Shown here piece after piece: positions 8,729 through 18,419 of a stretch of 23,623 bases of DNA. Within the stretch, counting starts at the first letter, position 1. Each line of letters starts with the position of its first letter. The notes beneath the pieces were generated by a model. It did no database searches, was not told the DNA's origin, and was given only the letters and a program-made list of their open reading frames with translations. Origin of the DNA: Agarophyton chilense. Its lineage: Eukaryota; Rhodophyta; Florideophyceae; Gracilariales; Gracilariaceae. Both the position numbers and the translations under genes were made by a program. The DNA lies in assembly GCA_030374765.1 (NCBI GenBank), contig JARGXX010000074.1, positions 1 through 23,623 on the forward strand, read 5' to 3'.

Positions 8729-8870
8729 ATGGCTCCAGAACCCACGAGAACTTCTTCATCGGCTGCGGCAGACACCTTCGAAATGGGTAAACTGTTTGGT
8801 ACGGGGGATGAAGTTATCAGGGCGTGTCTGGATTTGCGTGATCGTTACGCATTAACGAGGCGGGAGGAAG
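8729..8870 (+). pseudogene. Probable original N-terminus of the methyltransferase-SET protein, in a different frame
   Basis: An ATG at 8729 (CATAAATGGCT) opens a frame of 89 codons that starts with a Thr/Ser/Ala-rich tail and a helix (EVIRACLDLRDRYALTRREE). It loses protein-like character where the long frame opens with ATG at 8871. The two overlap around GAAGATGAGCCGCG, so a one-base change would join them into a protein of about 1,025 residues. Alternatively it is an upstream reading frame and the true start is 8871. Confidence 0.4.
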
Positions 8871-11807
8871 ATGAGCCGCGAAAAGTGGGGCATACTGCAT
8901 TCATCGATTTCACAATTAGCCAATCGCCACATCCTACCGGAGACCGCGAAGTTTTTTTATACTCTCCTATGTCCCGACCACGCCAATTACACAGATGATG
9001 AGCTCCGAGTTGTAGGAAGGAGGGGCTCGAACTGTCAGAATTATTTCTCGGCGAGGTTGCTGGATATGAAGGATGGGGACCCAGATAGGCGCGTGAGGGA
9101 CTTTTGGAACGCGTACGAGGCGGTGGAGTTCAAGGGCATCCCGAAGAATGTCACTTTGACAGAGTTCTTCAAAGGTCTGGATACAACCCGAAAGAAGGCG
9201 AGCAAAAGCCGGGCTCCATTCGCGACCGACTTCCCTACAATGTTCCAGAGGTTGCTGTTCCTCATTTGTATTCAGTCGGTCTCTATGGAGAAGACAAGAG
9301 TCTCCCGTAAGCGAAGAAAGCGGGGCAGAACCTACGATACGCCATTTTCGAAGGTGGCGATTTATGACAAACCAGTAGCTCTGCGTGTGGGCTTTGGTGT
9401 GCAGCTCGTCAATAACGCGTGGGACAGCTTCGCTCAGTATTCGGGATTTCCTGGCGTGGAATTCATGGTTTTGCCCTTTATCCATCTACGATATTCTGAT
9501 ATGCAGTTCCAGGCAATCGGAAACAGAAGGGATGGGTTCTCTCACAAGGACATGGCCCAACGACTCCTTCCTGGTAGAAACCGTACTTTATTGGAGGAGG
9601 ATGTCGTCCCATGGGCGTGGAACCTGCCGGAGTACCTTTACACTCCACTTCGTATGTTGGCCAAAGAGTTTCTCGCTGACCTGCACAAAGTGGTGGTGAA
9701 TGAGCAGCTTTACTCTATATCAGCTCCGAAAAGATGGGACGTTCTAAAACCGTTTACATATACTTTGCCTAGAGTGTTTGCGGAGAGATTCGACTGCTTC
9801 TCGAACTCTCTTATCTCTACCATCTCGGAATACATATCGCCACTAAAGCTGCGAGGGAGTGTGGAGGTGGAAGAGGTGGCTGCGACAAAGGCGGAACCTA
9901 CTATGGTTATGGAAGAAGACGAGATAGAAGTTGTACCCCCTGAGAAAAATTCGGAGGCTCCGGCAGTGGAGGGTGGAGAGGGAGTGGAGGGTGGGACCGG
10001 GAATGAGGAAGAGAACATGGGTGTTGGTCAGCATTCTTCCACAGCTGGACCAAGGTCGGTCGAATCTGAGTCGGTGGATATTCTGCCGCCTCACGACCTT
10101 ACCTCTCTGGATGATATAATGTCTCTCCAAAAGTGCGAGTCGGAGATGGATAAGCACTGTCGAATGTACAATTGTACTTTCGAGAACCTGGTGGAGATTG
10201 ACGAGACATTGCGCAGCAATGGGGTCTCTCCGATAGGGAAAGTGCAGTTGGTTCTCACGGACCCGCCGTATAATATACGTGCGAAGAAGAACAGGAAAAA
10301 CAGCTGGTACGACGTTCTTAACCGGCAAGACATGGTGAAGACGGCGAAGCTCATCTCTAAACTTCTGCGTCCGGGAGGGCATTTCGTTATATTCTGCGCG
10401 ATTGAGCAGGTGAATGAATGGAAAGAAGTGTTGGGTCGAATCGGTGCAAATGATGAGAATGGACAGAAGAGCAGGTCGTTTGTCGTCGACAAGGTCCAGC
10501 TGCACTTCATTCGCTCTCACGGCAATCCGATGCGTAATCCCGGACGTAGTTCGTGCTCCCTGTTTCCCGGAACAGAGTACGCCATTCATGGAGTTCGCAG
10601 CGGGTGGTCCTACGCCGAACAACATGGCATGGTGAGCTATGAGAACTTCAGCTATGTACCATCGCGATATCCGGGTTACCATAGAGTGATTGACCAAGTG
10701 CCTCCCATGTCGAATGGTGAAACACTTCTATGGAGAAGGAAGAATGCCAAAGGAGCAGTTACGAATCAGAAAGTGCGGGCGGAACAGAAGTCACGCGCTT
10801 TGCTGAAGGAGCTCTTCAGCAGGTTTTCTCAGCCGGGAGACATAGTGGTGGACCTCTTCGCCGGAACATTTTCAACGGCCATGGCATGCATGGAACTGGA
10901 AAAGCACCGTCAGTTTCTAGGGTGTGAGCCAGATCCGCAGTGCTTTGCTCATGCGAAGCACGCCGCTACAGTGAACTTTGCGTCATGCATGCGGAACAAC
11001 GAGACGGACATTCATATAACGCAAGATGTTCGGAACGCTGTGACTCGAGTGACATGCTTGTTTCCGGACGTCGTCATAAAGCGTTCGAAGTCCTGGAAAA
11101 CACCTATTGGATTTCCCGAGCATCAGATGTTTCCACCCCATATCGTGGATTTTCTCTCCTCCATGTGGCAGGATAAGAATATACCGGAGATTGGGCGACG
11201 GCAGGCGCTGTATGAGTGGCCAAGAAGTTTTCAAGGAAATATGTCACTGTTGGATTGGAATGCTATTCTGGCAGTGGAGGCGACAGTATGTGGTTGTCGG
11301 ATTGCAAAGTCGACGATAAGGCACCCGAATGCTGGAGTTGGTGTGTACACAACACGCCGGTTGATACAAGGTGAGACTGTTTGTTACTTTTACGGGACTT
11401 TGGTGTACCATAATCTTTCAAAGCGGAAGGAAGTTCATAAGTCATACGGAGGGGGGCTATTGAAAACGACTGCTGATCGTTTTCGGCAGTACGCGATGAA
11501 GATAAGCGTCCGAGGGGAAGTGTTTCACAAACTACCAGGAAGAATTAGTGGGGTGTCTCTTATTCCGGTGTGGATTGTCCCTGCTCCATTTTGCTTGGGG
11601 GGAACAATTAACGACCCCAAGTATGTGGAAGGGGATAGGGACAGGGATGTGGTTGAAGACGGGTTAATGAGACGCCGAACTGCAAATGTTCGGGTCATCA
11701 GAACTCCGGGGACGGGGCGGACCCCATTGCAGTTGAGAGACTATAGATTGCTTTCTGTGCAAGCAATTCGAGATATAGAAATAGGAGAGGAGCTGTTCGC
11801 GGATTAG
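8871..11807 (+). CDS. DNA amino-methyltransferase (DPPY type) fused to a SET domain
   Basis: The frame is open for 978 codons without introns. Residues 1-330 are unrecognised, with a basic patch (RVSRKRRKRGR, about 143-153). Residues about 345-410 are an acidic, Gly/Glu-rich linker. The methyltransferase follows: motif IV DPPYNI at 464-469, then KLISKLLRPGGHFVIF, a probable target-recognition part, and motif I VVDLFAGTFSTA at 659-670. The motif IV-before-motif I order is that of beta-class N6-adenine/N4-cytosine enzymes, which in bacteria and phages methylate DNA. Residues 821-978 look like SET: AGVGVYTTRRLIQGETV (821-837), YFYGTLVY, GTINDPKY, NVRVI, and the terminal motif AIRDIEIGEELFAD. SET proteins methylate lysines, often on histones. 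The stop TAG (11805-11807) stands where the invariant Tyr of the final D-Y-G is expected, and the next codons read GTEYIW, so the C-terminus is probably truncated. Target base and histone site are not deducible. Confidence 0.75.
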   Translation: MSREKWGILHSSISQLANRHILPETAKFFYTLLCPDHANYTDDELRVVGRRGSNCQNYFSARLLDMKDGDPDRRVRDFWNAYEAVEFKGIPKNVTLTEFFKGLDTTRKKASKSRAPFATDFPTMFQRLLFLICIQSVSMEKTRVSRKRRKRGRTYDTPFSKVAIYDKPVALRVGFGVQLVNNAWDSFAQYSGFPGVEFMVLPFIHLRYSDMQFQAIGNRRDGFSHKDMAQRLLPGRNRTLLEEDVVPWAWNLPEYLYTPLRMLAKEFLADLHKVVVNEQLYSISAPKRWDVLKPFTYTLPRVFAERFDCFSNSLISTISEYISPLKLRGSVEVEEVAATKAEPTMVMEEDEIEVVPPEKNSEAPAVEGGEGVEGGTGNEEENMGVGQHSSTAGPRSVESESVDILPPHDLTSLDDIMSLQKCESEMDKHCRMYNCTFENLVEIDETLRSNGVSPIGKVQLVLTDPPYNIRAKKNRKNSWYDVLNRQDMVKTAKLISKLLRPGGHFVIFCAIEQVNEWKEVLGRIGANDENGQKSRSFVVDKVQLHFIRSHGNPMRNPGRSSCSLFPGTEYAIHGVRSGWSYAEQHGMVSYENFSYVPSRYPGYHRVIDQVPPMSNGETLLWRRKNAKGAVTNQKVRAEQKSRALLKELFSRFSQPGDIVVDLFAGTFSTAMACMELEKHRQFLGCEPDPQCFAHAKHAATVNFASCMRNNETDIHITQDVRNAVTRVTCLFPDVVIKRSKSWKTPIGFPEHQMFPPHIVDFLSSMWQDKNIPEIGRRQALYEWPRSFQGNMSLLDWNAILAVEATVCGCRIAKSTIRHPNAGVGVYTTRRLIQGETVCYFYGTLVYHNLSKRKEVHKSYGGGLLKTTADRFRQYAMKISVRGEVFHKLPGRISGVSLIPVWIVPAPFCLGGTINDPKYVEGDRDRDVVEDGLMRRRTANVRVIRTPGTGRTPLQLRDYRLLSVQAIRDIEIGEELFAD

Positions 11808-12185
11808 GGGACAGAGTATATCTGGAGTATGAATAACACGCCAGTCATAGTAATCGATTAAAAATGCATCGCTTTTGTTACTTTATTTCATTGTAGTGTA
11901 CCAGATATTGTGGGCTTTTACTATGTTTGTCGCTACATATAACGTCAAAGCGTGACGTAGTACATATGCTAAAGGAAAGTCATGTACACCGAAGGAGAAT
12001 AATTTCCCAATATCTGGTGCGTTCGAGCGCAAATTTAAAATATCCGAAAAGTTTGGGGGTTTTCTGAGAACACGAAAAGGGTGGAGGTATATTTTTGGAA
12101 GCAGAATGTTTCGAAGCTTCTCTCCCATCCATCGCATTGCAACGCGTGGAAGACCATACCACGATCGCTCTCTCTCTCTTCAACC
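11808..12185. other. 3' flank of the methyltransferase-SET frame and promoter of the next gene
   Basis: From 11808 to 11858 the SET frame continues past its stop for 17 protein-like codons to TAA at 11859-11861. The rest holds no convincing gene. GGTATATTTTTGG near 12086 could be a TATA element. A CT-dinucleotide tract (12167-12180) immediately precedes the ATG at 12186. Confidence 0.4.
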
Positions 12186-14847
12186 ATGGCTCCGAAGCGC
12201 AAATCGAGAAGCGAGAACTCTAGCGGGCGCGGTACAAAATCACGGCGGCATGGAGGGGATGCGGAGGGCGGAAGGGACAAGGGGCGTAGGCTCCAGGGCG
12301 CGAGTGGAGAGAAGGGAGGCGTGCGCCTGAGAGGTAGATCAAGGCAAGATGGTGGGGAAGGAGAGGCGAGTGGGGGCAAAGGAAAGGCTGTTCGCGCAAA
12401 GGAGACGGTGACGGAGGAGAGTGCGGAGCAAATCACGTCGCGTACGGAGCAAATCACGTCGCCTACGGGAGAGATGGTGCGGAGCGGCGATGGAAAACGG
12501 GATGCCGTGCGAAGCAACCGCACGCGTGTACCTAGAAGTGGATTGCGGGGGAGGGCGAGCAGAGCTCCAGGGAGGACAAGGAGAGGGGATGCATCCGAGC
12601 GGACTCTAAGTGCTGTACTCACGTCTTCAGCTGATGTGGAGCCGGTAAATCCATGCTCTGCACCTGAAGGAGGTGAAGAGATTCCGAATGAGAGGACGAA
12701 GGGGCGTAAGGAGGGAGAGAGAATGATCGGAGAACGTGGATCCCGCCTCAGAGGCGTTGAAGAAGCAGGGGCATCGTTTACGGGTATGAGGGAAGAGGAC
12801 GGTGATGATGAGATACAGAAAGGGAGAATAGAGAGTAGCCGTGGTGGGGAGGGTAGAATAGGTGGATCCCAGTAGTGGTCTAATCGCGGGCGCAAGAGTC
12901 GTTCGAGAGAGAACAGAAGGAGAGAGTGTTGGAGTTACCGCGGGGGAACAGGCGGAAAGATGGGAGGGGGGCGAACTTGGATTACGTGGAAGAAAGGAGA
13001 GAGCGTGCAAGGGAAAGAATGGGGAGTGTTCGAGTTACAGGAAGAAGAGCGATAGACGAAAGGGAAAGCAGAGAAGTGCATGTGAGTGAGGGGGGAGAAG
13101 GGGGTTTGCTGGAGGGAGAACACGTGGTTCAGGGGAGGAAGGCGATGGAAGAGCAGCAGTTCTTTCTCATCAGGGAGAAGATGTCGAGCGTTTGCCACCG
13201 AGGAGAGGGGTGGGTTTGGGAGTTGAAGGGTTTGAGGTGAACGCAAGGCGAAGGACGCCGGAAGGTATGCGAGTAAGGAGAAACATTGTATTCACAAGGA
13301 ATAATGATAACGGGGAGAATGCGAATTTAAATGTCGTGGAGAACGCCGTCCGTATAGTGGAAGATGAAGCAAATGATGATGACATAGGTTTGTTGCCGCG
13401 GTCGATGCTAATTGAGAAGATGAATGTGTTGAAGGGACAAATGGGACGTATGAAGGAAGACAGCTACAGTGTGATGGTGAGTTTGAAAATGACCCAAACG
13501 GAGCTGGATCGGGCGAGGGAGGAAATGAAGCAGCAGAATGTGCTGATTGAGAGTTTGAGGGAGGCGTTGAAAGGTAGAATCGCTGGGGAAGGGAGGGGGG
13601 AGGGAGGCGTGACGCGGCGACGAAAGTATGACATTGGAGTGCAGGAATGCTTTTATGGATTTGCACGTCGTGTGTATGATAGGATTCTTCATTGTGCAAA
13701 ACTGGAGGCATCGGAACTTTGCTTCGACACCGAGAATGTGGGTCGAAGCTGGAAGAATAGAAGTGAGGCGGTTGGGGAGAGTAGGGAGGAAAGTATGTTT
13801 GTGGTGGGAGAGAAGGAAATGGTTCCGAGATGTCCAATTGAGGTTGCATATGAGATGAGACCGTATACGCCGTCGACAGAGGGCGGGAGCCATTTGTTGT
13901 TGAAGCACGTGGTAGAGACTGAGTTAATGGGAGAGAAATGGGAGTCGATAAGGGAAGCGGGGAGGAGAGAGGAGTGCGTGGAAAATGTAAGTGCGGATAG
14001 GTGCTTGAGACAGAGGATGAAGCAGACATTGAGCGATGTGGTTGGGGTGCGGAAGCGAGCAGCGCGTGATAAGCTGTTTTCCATGCTTGGATATGATTTG
14101 ATCGCGAAACGAGCTAAGGTGACTGAAGGGACGGAGCTTTGGGCGGAGTTGAAGAAGCAGATTGAGGAGGCGCAGGAGAAGTTGATGGGGTCGGGGGAGG
14201 ATGGGAGGAGGGAGAGGTAAGCTGTGTGCGTGGAGAACGAGTGCGATTGAAGATATTACTTATTCTGGATCGAAGGTGTCTGAGAACTTGGAGGACTTTG
14301 GTGAGGCAGATATGTATTTTCGAAATCAGGTGTCGTTGAAAGTGTTGGAGGAGTTTATGGGCTACGCGGTAGAGAGTCACAGAAATGGAGAAAGGCAGTA
14401 TGTGGATGGGACGGTGATGCATCTTGCGCGACTTGATGCATGGATTGGATGTGTGGTGACCACGATGGATAGAGACGTTGGGCGGGGAGGCCAAAGGCAA
14501 CTTTTGTTCTCGACGCTGTTTGGGAGGTTTCTGCCACTGGCTGTTGAGGACATATTGAGGGTTGCCTGGAACATGGTGAAGGATGAGTATGCTGAGGAGT
14601 TTGAGAATGATGGATTCTGTGGAGGGAATCGTAGAGATGTGAGTGGGAATAAGGAGAGAATCGCGACGGTTGGCTATGGATACCGTCGAGAGAGAAAATC
14701 TATCTGGCGATAAGGGAGGAGTTTTTCATGGAGAATCTCACGAGAAGACTTGGAGCGGTGTTAGATTGCTATATAGCGTCATGTGGACCAGAAGAACCAC
14801 GGTTCAAGCGCTTAGCGTTGGGGAGTAGGCAAGGAGTGGGAGAGTGA
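12186..14847 (+). pseudogene. Broken gene for a highly basic, coiled-coil protein
   Basis: I do not recognise the family. An ATG at 12186 in a good context (CAACCATGG) starts MAPKRKSRSENSS. The frame then passes through a shift near 12860, an in-frame TGA at 13087, and shifts near 14217 and 14680, ending at TGA 14845-14847. The original would be about 885 residues. The first 400 are Lys/Arg/Gly/Glu-rich and probably disordered, with a near-duplicated peptide (EQITSRTEQITSPT). Residues about 410-460 form a coiled coil (SMLIEKMNVLKGQMGRMKED, then LDRAREEMKQQNVLIESLRE). The C-terminal part looks globular and helical (LEEFMGYAVESHRNGERQYV; LFGRFLPLAVEDILRVAW; REEFFMENLTRRLGAVLDCY). AGGTAAGC at 14215-14222 resembles a splice donor, but no acceptor restores the frame. 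It is tandem with the methyltransferase-SET gene and ends 87 bp from the transposase, facing it. A nucleic-acid-binding accessory or structural role is only inference. Confidence 0.5.
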
Positions 14848-14925
14848 TAAGGTACGGGGGGATAAGGGGGTAAGGAGGTGGAGCAAGATGGGGGTCGGCT
14901 ATGGAAGAAAAGCAGCGGTGACTAT

Positions 14926-14931
14926 TTTATT
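14926..14931 (-). terminator. Polyadenylation signal AATAAA (minus strand)
   Basis: AATAAA on the minus strand begins four bases after the TGA at 14937-14935 that ends the shifted C-terminal frame of the transposase. This supports 14935, rather than the 14957 stop of the other frame, as the original gene end. Confidence 0.35.
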
Positions 14932-14934
14932 GGA

Positions 14935-17900
14935 TCATGTGCCTTGGGAGGTATTATTATGGGTGCCACCCAGTGGTGGTGTTGTGCCACCAGTGGTGGT
15001 GCTGGAGAAGTAGGGCTTGGCAGTTGGGTCTCGGTAGAATCTGTTGAGGTAAAATCGATGGAAGCGCCAGTGCAATCGAGGGGTGAAAGGGGGTGCGGGG
15101 TAGTTTTGGCGAAGTACATGAACGGGGCCGAGAATGGAAGAGGATGGTACGCGGCCGAACCAGGGGGAGACGTTGTCGGAGTTGGAAGTGTTTGAGATAG
15201 GAAGGGGGGTGGGCGGTGTGATTTTGTTCGTCGTTTGTTGCCCATCGGAGGCAGATGCAATTGAGAGAGACATCGACTTGATCTTGGGGTGGAACGAGTT
15301 CGAGGAACTGAACGAAGGCGAACTCGTTATGAGTGGAAGGGGAAGAAGGGGTGGTGAAGCGAAGAAGAGAGTTGAGCTTGCAGACCCAGGCGGTGGGAGT
15401 GGGGTTGGAGAAGCTGGAACCGGCAACGAGGATGTGGGAGAACTTTAGGGTTTTAGAGGGACCGAAGGAGGGAGCAGCGAAGATACGTGGAATGAGTGGG
15501 AGAGGGGGATCTTTGACGGCGAGCTCGTTTCGATCGGCGATGTAGTCGTCTAGGGTTGGGGTGAAGCCGCCGACGACGTATGCAGAATTGACGAATGTGA
15601 GACGGGTTTGGCGGAGAGTGGGGGAGTCCTGGTTGAGAGCTAGTTTTTCGAGTGTGATTGTGACGAAGGAGGGGAGTGCGAGGGTTCCAATCTGTGAGAT
15701 GATGGCGATAATGTCTGGGGAGAAGAGGTCCTGAAGGGAAGAGATTGTTGAGTGGGGGTTCGCTCGAAGGAATTTCTGAGCGGTGATGAGATCGGAAAAG
15801 GAGGTGTGCTTGCCATCACGGACGAAACCTGGTTTGCGGGCTTGGAAGGGAGGAGGAGGGGCATGGGAGGGTGAGGTGACGGAAGGATCAGCGGAGAGAG
15901 AAATCCAATTGTTGACGGCATCGGAGCGTTCGATGGCACGGATGGTTTCGTTGTGCGCGGTGGGTCTGCGCTTGGAGGTTCGGGAGTAATGTGCTTTGAA
16001 GAGGGTATGGGCTTGTTCGAAGATGCCTGCATCGTTGAAGTGGAGACCCCCAAAGCGTCGAATGTCGTCTACGATGTGATCGAGGAGGTGGAATTTGAGG
16101 GTGCCAAGGTTGGAGGTATGGTATGGACCGAGAACATCGACATCTCTGTGCTTGAAGGAATGGATTTGGGAGGCGAGTTTGGCAAGACGAGAAGTGGTCC
16201 ATTCGGGGACGGAGTTGTAGCACATGGAGGTGAGGAGGAGGTCTGTGTACTTGGAGAAGACAGTTGTGATGGGAGCGGAATTGGCTTAATCACAGCAGCG
16301 GTCGAAGAAGGCGCCGATGAAGGGGAAGACCATGTCAAGGGCGCGGTAGTCTTTTGCTTCTAGCATGCCGCGGACGCCGTCAGTTGTGAAGAAGCCGTTG
16401 AGGGACTGCCCGCTTTCGGAAGTAGAGAAGTCGATGTGGAGGCCGGTAGCTGGGGAATGATTTTCGATGGCAGTGAGGATGAAGTTGGAGTGCTTGAGGA
16501 TGGAGGTGCGGACGGAGTGGAAGGAACGGCGGGAGTTTGTGGAGCTGATGGTGGTGAAGAGGTGTTCTGATCTGAGACGTTCGATGGCGGCGAGCTTGAT
16601 GAGTTTGGAAACGCCGAGGTGGAAGTTGTGGAGCGGTTCGAAGGGGAAGATGTTGTATGGGGTGAGGAGGGGGGTGATGTTGAAAAGGGGGTAAGACTCG
16701 AAGAGGGAGGGGTATTTTGCGAGGGAGAGGGAGTGGAGTGCTTGGAGAGCTTGTTCCTTGAAGTTGCGCGAGACTCTTGGCTTGCGGGCGAGGAGAGCTG
16801 CTTCGGAGTCCTTGAGGAGGGAGAAGTGTGTGTTGCGGGCTGCAAGGGTGAGGGGAAGAGATCGAGGGGGATGGGCGTGAGAGTGTTGGTGGAGTTGTGA
16901 GCGAGGGACAGAGCATCTGTGGCAGGGGTGCTGGGGGCGGGTGCCGTGGGAGATGGCGAGAATATCCTTTGCCTCGGGAATGTCTGCACAGTAGCTGGCG
17001 AAGATGGGGTGGCATTCACGAAGAACGCCGTCTGCGTCGCGGAAGGGGAAACCGGGGAGGGCGGAAGAGAAGAGAGGTTGAAGGAGGGAGGAGATGGTCT
17101 GCTGTATGAGTTCCATTTTTGTTTGGCGGGGAATGGAGGAGGAATGAGTGATGATATCTGCATCTGGAGAAGGAGTGATTGGGGTGAAGGAGGTGGGAAG
17201 ATAGCCGAGGAGTGTGAGATTGTCGGAGAAGCATTTGTGGCAAAAGAAGTCCGAGAAGTTGAGAAGGGTGATGTGGAGGGGGTAGAAGGTGATGGAAGAT
17301 GATTTGAGAGAGGTAGAGGACTTGTCGGAGTAGATTTGGACGAGGCCGATGAAGGAGTCGATACCGGTGGAGTGAGGGAGATGCCAGACGATGTTATCTT
17401 TTGTGGACTGCATGATGGCGGTTTTGAGTGCGGGGACGACCTTTGAGCCGAGGGTGGCTGCCATGGGGTGAGCGAAGGCGGGGGAGCCGGAGGCGGATGT
17501 TGGGGAGATGGGGTGGAAAAAGGTGTTCTTGAAGTGTGCGAGGGCGAGCTGTTTGTTAAAGACATGGATTGCGTCTTTCTGGAAGAGGGTTGCGCGAGAA
17601 GCGTTTGTGGGCATCGAAGATGGTGGAGGGGGCGAAAACCATTGGACCTCATTCTCTGGTGGAAGAGGTCTGCCTGGAGCTCGAGTCATTGCTTTGCGGA
17701 GGAGACTGAGTTTTGGAATGTTGATTCGGAGAAGTGGGGATCATTAAGGAGAGTGATGAGTTCGTCAGCCTTTCGTTGTTTAAGCTTGGAGGCGATGGAG
17801 GAGATGTAGAGGACCATTTTTCTCCAGGTGGGGGTTGTGTCGAGGGGGGGAGTGGAAGGAGGGAGCGGTGAAAGAGCGAGAGAGGAGGGGGAACCGAGAG

Positions 17901-18205
17901 GGGCAGTGGCGACGTGGATGGCGTCCTGGGTGTGGAGGGAGAGAGAGAGCTGGTCTTGGCGGTAGTAGTCATGGTGTGCGAGAGGAACGTTGTCGGAAGG
18001 GCGATGTGAGGAAGGAGGATGAGGGGGGAGTTTGTGAGGTGGACTTGTGGCGTTTTGTGCTGGGTAGGAAGTTGGGTTCATTTCCGCCAGGGGAGAGGAA
18101 GCGCTTGTTGGCGGAGAGGCGATGAGGGCACCTTCTCTGGTGCCGCTGGAGGGCGGGGATTTCTCGGGCGAAGAAGAAGCAACCGTTGAAGCAGCAGAAA
18201 GGCAT
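14935..18205 (-). pseudogene. Plavaka-like (CACTA/EnSpm-related) transposase, decayed
   Basis: The gene starts at an ATG at 18205 with a zinc-finger-like C-x3-C...H-x4-C (CFNGC, then LQRHQRRC). The coding frame changes near 18000 and 17690. A 467-codon stretch to a TAA at 16288-16286 holds the core: SFIGLVQIYSDKSST, HKCFSDNL, HGTRPQHPCHRCSVPRSQL with its CxxC pair, and a conserved block with FPFEPLHNFHLGVSKLIK, as in Plavaka-type DDE transposases. Reading on past TAA the same frame gives NSAPITTVFSKYTDL, KFHLLDHIVDDIRRFGGLHF and QAHTLFKAHYSRTSKRR, also typical. Near 15220 the true frame shifts again, giving WFGRVPSSSILGPVHV and FYLNRFYRD before TGA. The original was about 1,090 residues. At least three shifts and one nonsense codon make this copy non-autonomous. 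It would cut and paste DNA with terminal inverted repeats. Family assignment rests on motif recall, and a sister CACTA-like group cannot be excluded. Confidence 0.65.
14963..15000. repeat. Two-copy short tandem of an imperfect palindrome
   Basis: GTGCCACCCAGTGGTGGT at 14963-14980 is followed after three bases by GTGCCACCAGTGGTGGT at 14984-15000. Each unit is an inverted repeat of CCACC and GGTGG. They lie in the last codons of the transposase and could be a coding repeat or a transposase binding motif. No matching copy was seen at the other end of the gene. Confidence 0.6.
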
Positions 18206-18419
18206 GGTGGGTGGAGGAGAGGTGGTGGGAAAGAAGTTGGTAGGGGGGGTGTAGACGGAGAGAGAGTATGGCGCACACAGGGCACGTGACAGGGGAGGGC
18301 GGTGGAGAATAATATAGAATGAAAGGCACGTGAGGTCTGCCAGGTCGGGCTGCGATTCTATTGCGATTGATATGGATGGTACTAAATGTTCAATTTCTAT
18401 TTTGAGGTCCATTTTGGGA
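18206..18419 (-). promoter_or_regulatory. 5' flank of the transposase gene
   Basis: The minus strand reads CATTCTATATTATTC about 105 nt upstream of the transposase ATG, a possible TATA element. The frame of the transposase is open further upstream but is Pro/Thr-rich and begins before this motif, so the ATG at 18205 next to the zinc finger is preferred. Confidence 0.3.

Noticed and set aside
3792..11807. Bacterial or phage contamination, from ParB and DPPY methyltransferase motifs
   Set aside because: The same stretch has a SET domain, AATAAA signals, nuclear-type basic clusters and no ribosome-binding sites, and it is flanked by eukaryotic transposase and retroelement genes.
12035..12895. 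286-codon minus-strand Ser/Pro/Leu-rich frame
   Set aside because: It is the reverse of the Arg/Gly/Glu-rich coding strand. The plus-strand ATG at 12186 has a good context and a coherent K/R-rich N-terminus.
14217..14275. Intron starting GTAAGC in the basic protein gene
   Set aside because: None of the nearby AG acceptors restores the downstream protein-like frame, so a one-base frameshift explains the data better.
2789..16288. Ciliate-type genetic code (TAA/TAG as Gln)
   Set aside because: One in-frame stop is TGA, one TAG replaces a Tyr, true gene ends use TAG and TAA before AATAAA, and frameshifts accompany the stops.
16360..17652. 430-codon minus-strand frame rich in Ser and Pro
   Set aside because: It is a shadow of the transposase frame, with a composition that follows from the C/T-rich strand and no motif.
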